From Chondrocystis sp. NIES-4102 (GTDB lineage Bacteria > Cyanobacteriota > Cyanobacteriia > Cyanobacteriales > Xenococcaceae), in assembly GCA_002368355.1 (NCBI GenBank), contig AP018281.1:2728001-2792000 (forward strand): a stretch of 64,000 nucleotides of DNA. Direction: 5' to 3'. Below the pieces are notes generated by a model that saw only the letters and a list, made by a program, of their open reading frames with translations, was not told the origin of the DNA and did not search any database. A program made the position numbers and the translations under genes. Positions 28,993 to 37,719 of the stretch are shown here, piece after piece. Within the stretch, counting starts at the first letter, position 1. Each line of letters begins with the position of its first letter.

Positions 28993-31900
28993 TCACGAGG
29001 GTTTTTGACCTCGCTGTTTTAATTCCTTCAAATTATAATTAACACTTGTCACGCCAAAATCAGGCTCTTTCTGAAAGGGCTGTCTGACATAGTGGACTAT
29101 ACAATCATCATCTGCAATTTTGTAACTGCTAGCTCGTTCCTTAACTTTCCAAGCATCACCTGCGCTAAATTCCTCAGATGGTGGAACTTCTACAATTGCC
29201 AAAATATAATGTTCGGGTTTATTCAAAGCAGTAATAATTTCGTTCTTGGTAACGGTAACTGTTTCCGCTCCTTTAATTCTGCCCTTGACTTCGACAAATC
29301 TCAAAGCTCCTGTTTCGGGAATGCGGGACTCAATATCGTAACCACATTTAAGACTGCTGACATCTTTAGGTTCATAGCCTAATTTACTCTCTGCTGCCAT
29401 CACTGCATTCATGGCAAACATTTCTACTCGCTTGGTTTCTCTGGCAAACATTTGGGCTTTTGGTTCTCTTTTCCCCTGTAATCTCTGTAGCAAACCAACT
29501 GGCACAACTAATGCTCCTCCCGCTACTACAGGAGGTAAAGGAGATAAGCGTCTTTCTTGCTGTAATTCGTCGATACGCCGAGCTAATCTAGCCTGTAGTT
29601 CATCTGCTCTGGCTCTGGCTTTAGCCGAGTTGATTTTAGCATTTGTTTTACCTGCTTCTTCCTGTTGTTTAAGTTCGGCTGCGCGATAATCCCAGTAGTT
29701 GATTTCTTTGGTCAGCCTATCTTTGACTGCCACTAAAGTTTTATCGATAAGTTCTTCCTTGTGCTGCTTGACCTCTTGCAAATGTTGGGGAACTATTTGG
29801 GAAATGGCATATTTAGTTGCTTCGGCTTCAATATCTGTTGGTAAATCAGACTTTTCTAAAAAGGTTTCCATAACGGTTTGTTCGTCTTCAGATAAGGGAC
29901 GATAATCGAGATAAGGAGCATAACCAGCATTACGAATGTTAGACTTCGCCCCTAGCCCCTCTCCTTCGAGGAGAGGAGAATAGATTTCTACATACTGCAT
30001 TCGTCGAGAAACAATTCTTCTGCTTGGTGCGCTTGCGATATGCCGTGAAACGACATATCGGTCGCATCCGTTTTTACCCGATATGTCGGTTTTAGCATCC
30101 TGGATTGAATGCTGAAGCGTAACTAAGATTCTTACCTCTTCACTAGGGTCATTTTCATCTACCAAAATACTCCCCTGTTTAAGTACATCCCAATGACGCT
30201 CTAAAGTTAAATCGATGGTGGAATTTAATAAGGGATGACCAGGGCAGATAAAAGCAGCTAAGGGCTTACCTGGAACGCTGATTAACTCCTTATCAAAACA
30301 TATTCGTTCATAGCGAGTTAAAATCGGCTCTCTTGTTCCAATTTGATGATCGCGATTGCGAATTAAAGCGGGAACATTGGTAATTTGGTAGCGTTTGGGT
30401 TCTCTTTGACGAATTACACCCCCTAAATGTTGGAATGCTTCGATAAAGAATGAGCCGATAAAATGAGGTTGCAGCTTTCTGGCTTCGGCTCGTTCCATTT
30501 CTTCGCGAATGCGTTGAATTTTGGTGATATCCATCGCATTTCGCGCTAATACTTTTTCTGAAAGTAAGTCTTGAAGGCGATCGCGATTTAAACGATTAGT
30601 TACTATCTGTTCAAGTTTGGCTCTAGTTTCTGGTAAATCTCCATAGCGAATGGCTTCAATCAATAATTGGCGTAGCTCAACACCGTCGATCGCTTGACCC
30701 AGAACATCAAAAACTTTGCCCCCTAATGCTTTTTGTTCTATTTCTAATTTTCTCAGTAACTTGAGATATACATCCCCTTCTCTAGTTTCTGCTGCTAATA
30801 AATTCCAAAGATGACAGACTTCGGTTTGTCCAATACGGTGAATTCTGCCAAATCTTTGTTCTAGGCGGTTGGGATTCCAGGGTAGGTCATAATTAACCAT
30901 CAGATGCGCCCGTTGAAGGTTAATCCCTTCTCCCGCTGCGTCGGTAGCAATTAATACTTGTATTTCTGGATCTTGGGTAAAGGCTTCTTGTGCCTTACGT
31001 CTTTCTTCTCTTCCCGAACCTCCACTGATAGTAACTACGGTTTCCTGTTTGCCAATCAGATTACGAATGCGATCGGCTAAATAGTTAAGAGTGTCCCGAT
31101 GTTCGGTAAAGATGACCAGTTTGCGTCGATGCCCCCTGACATCGAATAGTTCGGCTTCATTTTGCAGGATGCGACTCAGTTCTTCCCACTTACGATCCGT
31201 ACCACTAAGTTTAACCTGTAAGGCTATTTTCTCCAGCTTTTGTAGTAATTCTATTTCTACCTTAAGCTCTGCTATGGTACGGGCAGCAGTTGCTTGGTCA
31301 ACTAACTCTTCTTCAGTGGCTTCTCGTTCGTCATTGAGTAGCTCATCTTCAAAGTCCTCCCAGTCTTCTTCTTTGACTCCTGGTAAGTTTTGCCAGTCTA
31401 ACTCTACTTCCTGTCCTCGTTTAACTAATTCTTCCTCTTTAAGCCGTTTGTGTAATCTTTCTCGTCTTCTCTTCAAAGATTGATATATAGCTTCGGGAGA
31501 AGAAGCTAATCGACGTTGCAGGATAGTTAAAGCAAACCCCACTGTGCCTTTTCTACCATTGTTACTCAAAGCATCGGCGCGGTTAAATTCTTCCCGAACA
31601 TATTCGGTAACTGCTGAATATAATTTGGCTTCTAAATCCGACAGATGATACTCGACGGTATAGGCTCGGCGTTCGGGGAATAGAGGTTTGCCATTGAACT
31701 TGAGCAGATCTTCTTTAACCAATCTCCGCATCAAGTCAGAGGTATCTACTGTATGTACCCCATCGCGGAATTTCCCTTCAAAGCGATCGCCATCCAATAA
31801 TGCCATAAATAGCTGAAAGTCCGCCTCTTTACCATTGTGAGGCGTAGCAGTTAGTAGCAAAAAGTGACGAGTCAAACTAGATAGAAGTTTACCCAACTTA

Positions 31901-32646
31901 TAACGTTTGGTTTCTCTAATATCTCCACCATAAAAGGAAGCAGACATCTTATGAGCTTCATCACAAACAATTAAATCCCAATCAGTCTGTTCTAGCTTGG
32001 CTTGCAAATCATTATTACGACTTAGTGTGTCTAAACGAACAATACATAAAGGCATTTCGGCAAAAGCATTCCCACTACGGGCTGCTTCAAGGCGATCGTT
32101 TGTGAGAAGATCAAAAGGTAGATGGAATCGTCGATCTAGTTCATCTTGCCATTGAGTAGCTAGTGAACCTGGACAGACAATTAAACAGCGATGTAAGTCA
32201 CCCCGAACCCGTAATTCAGAAATTAGCAATCCTGTCATAATGGTTTTTCCCGCCCCAGGATCGTCTGCCAATAAGAAGCGTAAGGGTTGACGAGGTAACA
32301 TATCCCCGTAGACTGCCGTAATCTGGTGAGGTAGAGGTTCAACTAGAGAAGTATGCACCGCCAGCATTGGATCGAACAAATGAGCTAACTGAATACGCTG
32401 GGCTTCACTGACTAAACGCAAGAGCCTGCCATCACCGTTAAAGCTCCAAGGTAAAGATGAAGTGACAATTTCTAGTTCATGCTCGCGATCGCGGTAGATT
32501 AATTCACTATCTATATTGCCATTAGCTTCTTTGTAGATTAGTTCAATAACATCTGAACCGTACCACTTTGCTTCAACAATAGTTATTAACTGATTAGGCA
32601 ATACTCCATTAACCGTTGCACCTTTAGTTAAATCCTCTAACCTCAT
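28993..32646 (-). CDS. SNF2-family helicase with DUF3883 domain
   Basis: 1217 residues. Helicase motifs: Walker A DDPGAGKT at 128-135, DEAH at 229-232, LTATPHNG near 266-272, and the C-terminal helicase domain with ATDAAGEGINLQRA and RFGRIHRIGQ. The last about 120 residues are a DUF3883 domain (GYDIES...RFVEVKGR), a PD-(D/E)XK-like fold. Residues about 845-905 contain an insertion coded by repeat DNA (see separate entry). SNF2 helicases of this kind accompany DUF1156 methyltransferases in BREX type 3 (BrxHII) and resemble DrmD of DISARM. It heads the minus-strand block. Confidence 0.85.
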   Translation of the reverse strand: MRLEDLTKGATVNGVLPNQLITIVEAKWYGSDVIELIYKEANGNIDSELIYRDREHELEIVTSSLPWSFNGDGRLLRLVSEAQRIQLAHLFDPMLAVHTSLVEPLPHQITAVYGDMLPRQPLRFLLADDPGAGKTIMTGLLISELRVRGDLHRCLIVCPGSLATQWQDELDRRFHLPFDLLTNDRLEAARSGNAFAEMPLCIVRLDTLSRNNDLQAKLEQTDWDLIVCDEAHKMSASFYGGDIRETKRYKLGKLLSSLTRHFLLLTATPHNGKEADFQLFMALLDGDRFEGKFRDGVHTVDTSDLMRRLVKEDLLKFNGKPLFPERRAYTVEYHLSDLEAKLYSAVTEYVREEFNRADALSNNGRKGTVGFALTILQRRLASSPEAIYQSLKRRRERLHKRLKEEELVKRGQEVELDWQNLPGVKEEDWEDFEDELLNDEREATEEELVDQATAARTIAELKVEIELLQKLEKIALQVKLSGTDRKWEELSRILQNEAELFDVRGHRRKLVIFTEHRDTLNYLADRIRNLIGKQETVVTISGGSGREERRKAQEAFTQDPEIQVLIATDAAGEGINLQRAHLMVNYDLPWNPNRLEQRFGRIHRIGQTEVCHLWNLLAAETREGDVYLKLLRKLEIEQKALGGKVFDVLGQAIDGVELRQLLIEAIRYGDLPETRAKLEQIVTNRLNRDRLQDLLSEKVLARNAMDITKIQRIREEMERAEARKLQPHFIGSFFIEAFQHLGGVIRQREPKRYQITNVPALIRNRDHQIGTREPILTRYERICFDKELISVPGKPLAAFICPGHPLLNSTIDLTLERHWDVLKQGSILVDENDPSEEVRILVTLQHSIQDAKTDISGKNGCDRYVVSRHIASAPSRRIVSRRMQYVEIYSPLLEGEGLGAKSNIRNAGYAPYLDYRPLSEDEQTVMETFLEKSDLPTDIEAEATKYAISQIVPQHLQEVKQHKEELIDKTLVAVKDRLTKEINYWDYRAAELKQQEEAGKTNAKINSAKARARADELQARLARRIDELQQERRLSPLPPVVAGGALVVPVGLLQRLQGKREPKAQMFARETKRVEMFAMNAVMAAESKLGYEPKDVSSLKCGYDIESRIPETGALRFVEVKGRIKGAETVTVTKNEIITALNKPEHYILAIVEVPPSEEFSAGDAWKVKERASSYKIADDDCIVHYVRQPFQKEPDFGVTSVNYNLKELKQRGQKPS
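29940..30115. repeat. Repeat-derived insertion inside the helicase gene
   Basis: Two repeat-like parts are visible. CCCCTAGCCCCTCTCC at 29949-29964 runs into a palindrome with TTCGAGGAGAGG, a form common between bacterial genes. The CGATATG...CATATCG palindrome and a nearby ACCCGATATGTCGG lie at 30036-30095. The helicase frame stays open through them (SPLLEGEGLGAKS and neighbours), in a part between the helicase domains and DUF3883. Confidence 0.55.
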
Positions 32647-32749
32647 TTCTTGACTACCGCATACTCTAAATCTTCTCCAAATTAGCCCATTATTTCTAAA
32701 ATTGAATGGCAGTAGTGATGGAGTGCGATCTATTTAAATTATTTGTGAA

Positions 32750-33334
32750 TCAGTTCTGGATGAACCAACAGACAAAGCCTAATCCCAGGAAGCTGCTTAT
32801 AAGAACAATCACAGCTATGACTACTGTCAGACGAACAAATCTTCCTGCTTCTTCAGTTTGAATTACCAGTTCCTGCTGCTTCTTCAACAACACTGAAGTC
32901 GAATTAACCAATCCAGTCGAAATAGCTTGTAAATTCTGATGCTCTTTGGTCAATCCCTCCAAGACTTGAACAAGCTTAGTATCTAACTTCTGCTGATTCT
33001 TCTGAATACTTTGTAGTTGTCCTTTCAATTGCTCATTAATCCAATTAGATGTATCAACTATCTGAGTCGTATAAGCTTCAACCGACTCATCAAGCTCCAT
33101 CTTCGCCCTAACTATCTTCTCCCCCGAACCGCCCAGCACCTCAACCGCAGCAATATTCTGCGCCACACAAAAATAAAAATCAAACAACTCATTATCCACA
33201 AAATACTGATTATCATTTAACCACTGATATACTCGCTGTCTAATCCTTGACTCTTCATTCCTGAGCCGTTCATCTACCAATTCTCGTAGCTCATTCTGTT
33301 GCTGAGGTAAAGTAGGCTTCTTCAAATAACTCAC
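32750..33334 (-). CDS. TraM-like coiled-coil membrane protein
   Basis: 194 residues: a charged N-terminal region, a long coiled coil (about 95-165, rich in Gln/Leu heptads such as LQSIQKNQQKLDTKL), and a C-terminal membrane helix (about 168-192). It overlaps the ParA-like gene by four bases (ATGA type). Position and build recall TraM of the IncP TraK-TraL-TraM set at oriT, but sequence similarity is weak, so the name is by context. Confidence 0.5.
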   Translation of the reverse strand: MSYLKKPTLPQQQNELRELVDERLRNEESRIRQRVYQWLNDNQYFVDNELFDFYFCVAQNIAAVEVLGGSGEKIVRAKMELDESVEAYTTQIVDTSNWINEQLKGQLQSIQKNQQKLDTKLVQVLEGLTKEHQNLQAISTGLVNSTSVLLKKQQELVIQTEEAGRFVRLTVVIAVIVLISSFLGLGFVCWFIQN

Positions 33335-34092
33335 AAACTCAACCTCAGACTTTCAACATTAAAATCAGCATCATCAAATACCTGATAAACCCGTCGCATA
33401 TACCCTCGTAAACCAGCCAACTGAGCCGTACTAAACTCTGAATATCTTCTTGCTTCAGTAAAACTCAAAGCATTTTTATATACCGTTGTGGCAGTATCCA
33501 GTCTCAAAGAAGGCAAGTCAATTACCTTCAACTTATATTCAGCAATCAACTCAGGCGAAATAAATTGGTCAAAACTATCCCAATCTTCACATCGACCTAG
33601 ATTCCTGATTAATATATGAGTCGCATTATCTTTAACAAACTCTAGCGTTCTTAAAAAACCCTCATAACACTCCGTTGAATCATCCAACACATACCAATTC
33701 TGAATCTCCACACCAAGATCTTTAGCAGCCTCCAAAATATCACTAGCCGTCAGCCAATGATTAAACGCCTCTTCTACATTCCCAGGCAAATCCACCAACA
33801 CCAATTTCTCTAAAGCCAAGTCCAAAATACGGTCTGGTATCTTCAGATTCCGATCCAGTTCACTAAAGCGAGTGGGTAGAGCAAACTCTGGATAAGCTTT
33901 CAGAAAACTCTCTTGTCTGTCTGCATCCACCGCGTAAAAATCCAACCCCGATTCTAAACAATAAGCAGCCTTCAATTTAGAGAGTAGCGTCTTTCCAACA
34001 CCACCCTTCTTACAGTTAGATATTTGAATCCCTGGACGAGTGGCAATTAATTTAGATGTTGATTCAATTTTTTCAGTTTTGACTTTGACCAT
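33331..34092 (-). CDS. ParA/TraL-like nucleotide-binding protein
   Basis: 253 residues. A deviant Walker A ISNCKKGGVGKTLLSKLKA lies near residues 26-44, then DADRQESF and LVDLPGNVEE, as in the MinD/ParA superfamily. TraL of IncP plasmids and StbB of R388 are relatives of this class and are coded next to oriT. It sits between the TraK-like and TraM-like genes, six bases after the first, so one operon is likely. Role: probably partition or transfer balance of the element. Confidence 0.7.
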   Translation of the reverse strand: MVKVKTEKIESTSKLIATRPGIQISNCKKGGVGKTLLSKLKAAYCLESGLDFYAVDADRQESFLKAYPEFALPTRFSELDRNLKIPDRILDLALEKLVLVDLPGNVEEAFNHWLTASDILEAAKDLGVEIQNWYVLDDSTECYEGFLRTLEFVKDNATHILIRNLGRCEDWDSFDQFISPELIAEYKLKVIDLPSLRLDTATTVYKNALSFTEARRYSEFSTAQLAGLRGYMRRVYQVFDDADFNVESLRLSL

Positions 34093-34098
34093 GATGAT

Positions 34099-34485
34099 TT
34101 ATTTGCTCGCAAACAATTTATCTATTGCCGACTGCTTTTGATTTGGTTGATTGACTCTTGTACTCACTGCTTCAATTTCTTCTGGCTGTTCTGGAGGCAA
34201 TATTGAACTAACAGTATTAGGTGTTGCTTCTGCTTCTTGGTTTAAAGAACGACGATATTCAGTGTGATATTGCTTTAAAGTAGCCGAACTAATTTTGACT
34301 CCACTTTCAGTGATCGATTCAGCCAAGTCATCATATTCACATCCTCTAGCCAAAGCTGCCTCAATTCTTAAATGCAACTTAGCCACCAGCTTTCTTAAAT
34401 ATCCTGGTTTTGATGCCTTGTCTTTAGTGTGATCAATCTTACGAGCGATCGCTTTTTCTAGGGGACTTAATTCAGACTGATTCAT
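34099..34485 (-). CDS. TraK-like oriT-binding protein
   Basis: 128 residues. The central part GYLRKLVAKLHLRIEAALARG, YDDLAESITESGVKISSATLKQYHTEYRR has the pattern of TraK (IncP), in which a helix precedes a G-x-x-ISYSTFRRYV-like DNA-binding motif. A disordered acidic tail follows. It is divergent from the relaxase gene, with the putative transfer origin between them. Confidence 0.6.
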   Translation of the reverse strand: MNQSELSPLEKAIARKIDHTKDKASKPGYLRKLVAKLHLRIEAALARGCEYDDLAESITESGVKISSATLKQYHTEYRRSLNQEAEATPNTVSSILPPEQPEEIEAVSTRVNQPNQKQSAIDKLFASK

Positions 34486-34812
34486 TTATATCTAATTTTT
34501 AGTGCTTCAACTTAATCTATTATCTCAAATATTTAAGCAAGCAAACAAAATATTTAAACAAAAAAGATTCACTTTCAGTGTGATAAATTGGCTTTAGTGC
34601 AACTGGGCATATACTGACTATAATTCCACACCTGATGCACCCTTAGTGGGGATAAAATAAATCATCTTCATTTTATAAATAAATATAAATAAGGTATTTT
34701 TAGATATTTTTAAACATTAATAATAAGAAATGTAAATTGTTTCTTTAGCAGTAGTTTTAAATAACTAAAAATGTCACCATCAAAAAAGATTAAACAAGCA
34801 AAATAATTAAAG
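34486..34812. other. Divergent region, probable oriT
   Basis: 327 bases between the TraK-like and relaxase genes, the usual oriT position for MOBF systems. It contains TTCACTttcAGTGTGA at about 34569-34583 and a small hairpin CCCttagtGGG at about 34641-34651, followed by AT-rich sequence. The nick site cannot be fixed by eye. Confidence 0.4.
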
Positions 34813-37719
34813 ATGGTTTGCTCAATTGGTAGACTTTACGCCAAAGTAAACGACTATGCAGAGGACAATTACTACACTCAAAACCAAGGATTAACCAATA
34901 GTCAGTGGTATGGACAAGGTGCAGAAATACTCAGGCTTAATGGTCGAGTTTCCACAGCAGAATATAACAATGCCTATCAAGGACTAGATACTCAAGGAAA
35001 TCCTTTACGCCAAAGGCAATCAGGCAAAAAATATAACCCAGGCAGAGATATCACCCTCTCTGCTCCCAAATCAGTAACGCTGCTTGGTCTAGTAAAAGAA
35101 GATAGAACAGTGATTAAGGCTCATCAACAAGCAGTAAAGACTACCCTTTCCTATATAGAGCAAAACTGCATTTTTACCAGAACGGGTAAAGGAGGAGCAA
35201 ATCATCTTCAGACAAATAATGCTTTGTTCGCTGTATTTCAACACGACGATAATCGCAATCTAGATCCTCAACTCCATAGCCATTGTGTGATTTTTAATCA
35301 GACACAAGGCGAAGATGGTAAATGGCGTTCTATGGATAATCGAGAACTCTACCAACAGAAGATGACTATTGGTATGGTCTACCATCATGAACTAGGAAGA
35401 AGAATTCAAACTCTCGGATATGAACTCGACTGGAACCGCGATGGTACTTTTGATGTTCGAGGTTATAGTCAGTCACAGTTAAGAGAATTTAGCACTCGCA
35501 AACAGGAGATAGAACAGGCTGTAGGTCAGGGCGCTAATGCAGCAACCAAAGCAAGAGCCTGCACTACAACACGTAAAAGCAAAATACATCAGGCGGAGTC
35601 AGAAAGGAGAGAATTAAAGCTAAGGTGGCAGCAAAAAGCCGAACAGTTGGAAATCAAACATCCTGAAGTCAATTATCAACATCAGCAGGTTACTAATTTA
35701 AAAGCTAAAAGTAAATTAGTAATTGAAGCCACAGAGATAGTTAGCGAACGCCAGGTCGCTTTTCCCAGGCATATACTCATTAAAGAATCTCTGCGACAAT
35801 CACAGGGTAGTTATAGTCTTGAAGATATAGAAAGAGAAATTAATCAGAATAAAAGTCTGGTCAAAATAAAGGATGGCAGATTAACTACTCAAACTGCCAT
35901 TGACAGAGAAAAGCAGATCCTACATTTGACTAGAAACAGCAAAGATAGATATCTTCCTCTAGCCAATACAGAAATAGCTAAACATCAAGCTCAAAAACTA
36001 GGACTAAATAAAGTACAAGCTTCTGCTCTAGAGTATTTTGTGACTAATCGGGATGGTGTAATACTTTGCCAAGGTGATGCAGGAGTAGGTAAAACCTATA
36101 CTGTCAAAGCCTTAAAAGAAACCATCTCGTCTGATGTCAATATGCGGGGTTTAGCTCCCAGTGCCTCTGCTGCTAGCGAATTAAGTAAGGGAGCAGATAT
36201 AAACTCTCAAACCTTAGATGCCTATCTAAATATCCCGATAAAGTCACTGCCCAAGAATGAATTAATTGTGGTGGATGAAGCGGGGATGATTAGCAGTACT
36301 CAAATGAAAAACCTGCTAGAAAGATGTGAACAAACAAACTCCCGCATACTCCTAATTGGCGATATAAAACAGCTAGCTGCGGTACAGGCAGGCTCACCTT
36401 TTAAACTACTTCAAGAAAAAGCCAAACTGCCAACAATTAGAATCGATAAAAATGTCAGACAGCAAAATATTCAGCTAAAAGAAGTTGTCGATCTTCTGTC
36501 AACAGGACAGATAAGACAAGGATATGAAAAGCTTAACGAACAAGGAAGTATCAAACAGATACCGATTGATAGTTTGAGATTAAAGGCAGTAGTTAGTAAT
36601 TACTTAGAACGGGATATAAAAACTCAACCGCAGACATTAATTCTGGCTGGTACAAATAAAGAAAAAGATGCCATTACCAAACAGATACGCCAAGGGTTAA
36701 TCGAGCAGGGTAAATTAAGTCAGCAATCACAGCACATCAGTATTCTTAAACCCAAGGATTTAGATAAATTCAGTCTTACTCAAGCTAGTGGCTATGAGAT
36801 AGGAGACGTAATTAAGTTTGGTCACACTACAGCCAGGTTTAGTAAAGACCTCTACTACCGTGTTGATGTCATCTACAAAAATACTGGAACATTAACTCTT
36901 AGAGATAGCCTGAACCATAAACAGGATTTAGAACTGAATACCTACAAAGACCGTGCGGTATTTAAATCCGAAACTCGCGAACTCCGTTGTGGCGAACAGA
37001 TGAAGTTCACCCGCAACCATTATCAAAATCAAAAAAAGCAAATTAACGGACAGCAGTTTACTGTACTGGGCTTTGACAAGCATGGACAGATAGAAATAAA
37101 GACCAAGTGCAAAACTCAGACAGTTAATCCTGATGCTCTACTTTATTCTGATTACCGTTACGTCGATACAGTCCACAGTAGCCAGGGGAAAACTGCCAAC
37201 TACTGCATCTATGCTGCGGGTTCGGGTAAATCACTCACGGTAGGAAAAGAAAGTTTCTATGTAGCAGCATCAAGAGCTAAACATGAATTCAAAGTGTACA
37301 CCGCTAGCACTAAAGCTCTAGGACTATCAGTAGAGAAATCCAGAGGGCAAGAAAACGCTCTCAGCCTCGTTATGAAACAACAACTAAATCAGCAATTATC
37401 TACTCCATCCAGAGAACAAGAGTTCAAATTACTCGTTGCTGCTAAGTATCTAGTAGAAAGTCAGGGTAAATCAGATCTTCAAAATCCTCAAATAAAAAGC
37501 TTTAGAACATCAGATGGAACAGAGATAAAACGAGATCGAGATTCACTGACTATCAGCCACAAAGGTCAGGAACTAAAATTCGACCGAGACAACGCCACAG
37601 TCAACAACACTTTTTCTATTAATGAACTCAAACAGCAAATTAAAACTAGAACAATCGAGATGCAGCAGCACCTCAAACTTACTCGTACTCAAACTCACTC
37701 TAGAACCATTAGCAGATAA
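34813..37719 (+). CDS. MOBF-family relaxase/helicase
   Basis: 968 residues. N-terminal relaxase: tandem tyrosines Y20-Y21 (DNYYTQ) near the start as in TrwC, and metal-binding His residues H144, H155 and H157 in FQHDDNR...DPQLHSHCVIFN. The C-terminal half is a RecD-like helicase with Walker A GDAGVGKT near 422-429 and VVDEAGM. The last about 150 residues are charged. It nicks oriT, stays bound to the strand and unwinds it for transfer. Its stop overlaps the start of the coupling protein (TAATG). Confidence 0.9.
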   Translation: MVCSIGRLYAKVNDYAEDNYYTQNQGLTNSQWYGQGAEILRLNGRVSTAEYNNAYQGLDTQGNPLRQRQSGKKYNPGRDITLSAPKSVTLLGLVKEDRTVIKAHQQAVKTTLSYIEQNCIFTRTGKGGANHLQTNNALFAVFQHDDNRNLDPQLHSHCVIFNQTQGEDGKWRSMDNRELYQQKMTIGMVYHHELGRRIQTLGYELDWNRDGTFDVRGYSQSQLREFSTRKQEIEQAVGQGANAATKARACTTTRKSKIHQAESERRELKLRWQQKAEQLEIKHPEVNYQHQQVTNLKAKSKLVIEATEIVSERQVAFPRHILIKESLRQSQGSYSLEDIEREINQNKSLVKIKDGRLTTQTAIDREKQILHLTRNSKDRYLPLANTEIAKHQAQKLGLNKVQASALEYFVTNRDGVILCQGDAGVGKTYTVKALKETISSDVNMRGLAPSASAASELSKGADINSQTLDAYLNIPIKSLPKNELIVVDEAGMISSTQMKNLLERCEQTNSRILLIGDIKQLAAVQAGSPFKLLQEKAKLPTIRIDKNVRQQNIQLKEVVDLLSTGQIRQGYEKLNEQGSIKQIPIDSLRLKAVVSNYLERDIKTQPQTLILAGTNKEKDAITKQIRQGLIEQGKLSQQSQHISILKPKDLDKFSLTQASGYEIGDVIKFGHTTARFSKDLYYRVDVIYKNTGTLTLRDSLNHKQDLELNTYKDRAVFKSETRELRCGEQMKFTRNHYQNQKKQINGQQFTVLGFDKHGQIEIKTKCKTQTVNPDALLYSDYRYVDTVHSSQGKTANYCIYAAGSGKSLTVGKESFYVAASRAKHEFKVYTASTKALGLSVEKSRGQENALSLVMKQQLNQQLSTPSREQEFKLLVAAKYLVESQGKSDLQNPQIKSFRTSDGTEIKRDRDSLTISHKGQELKFDRDNATVNNTFSINELKQQIKTRTIEMQQHLKLTRTQTHSRTISR

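Noticed and set aside
31091-31483. Ser-rich 130-residue plus-strand open frame
   Set aside because: It lies wholly antisense to the helicase gene, has biased Ser/Leu composition and no homology signal; it is a shadow frame.
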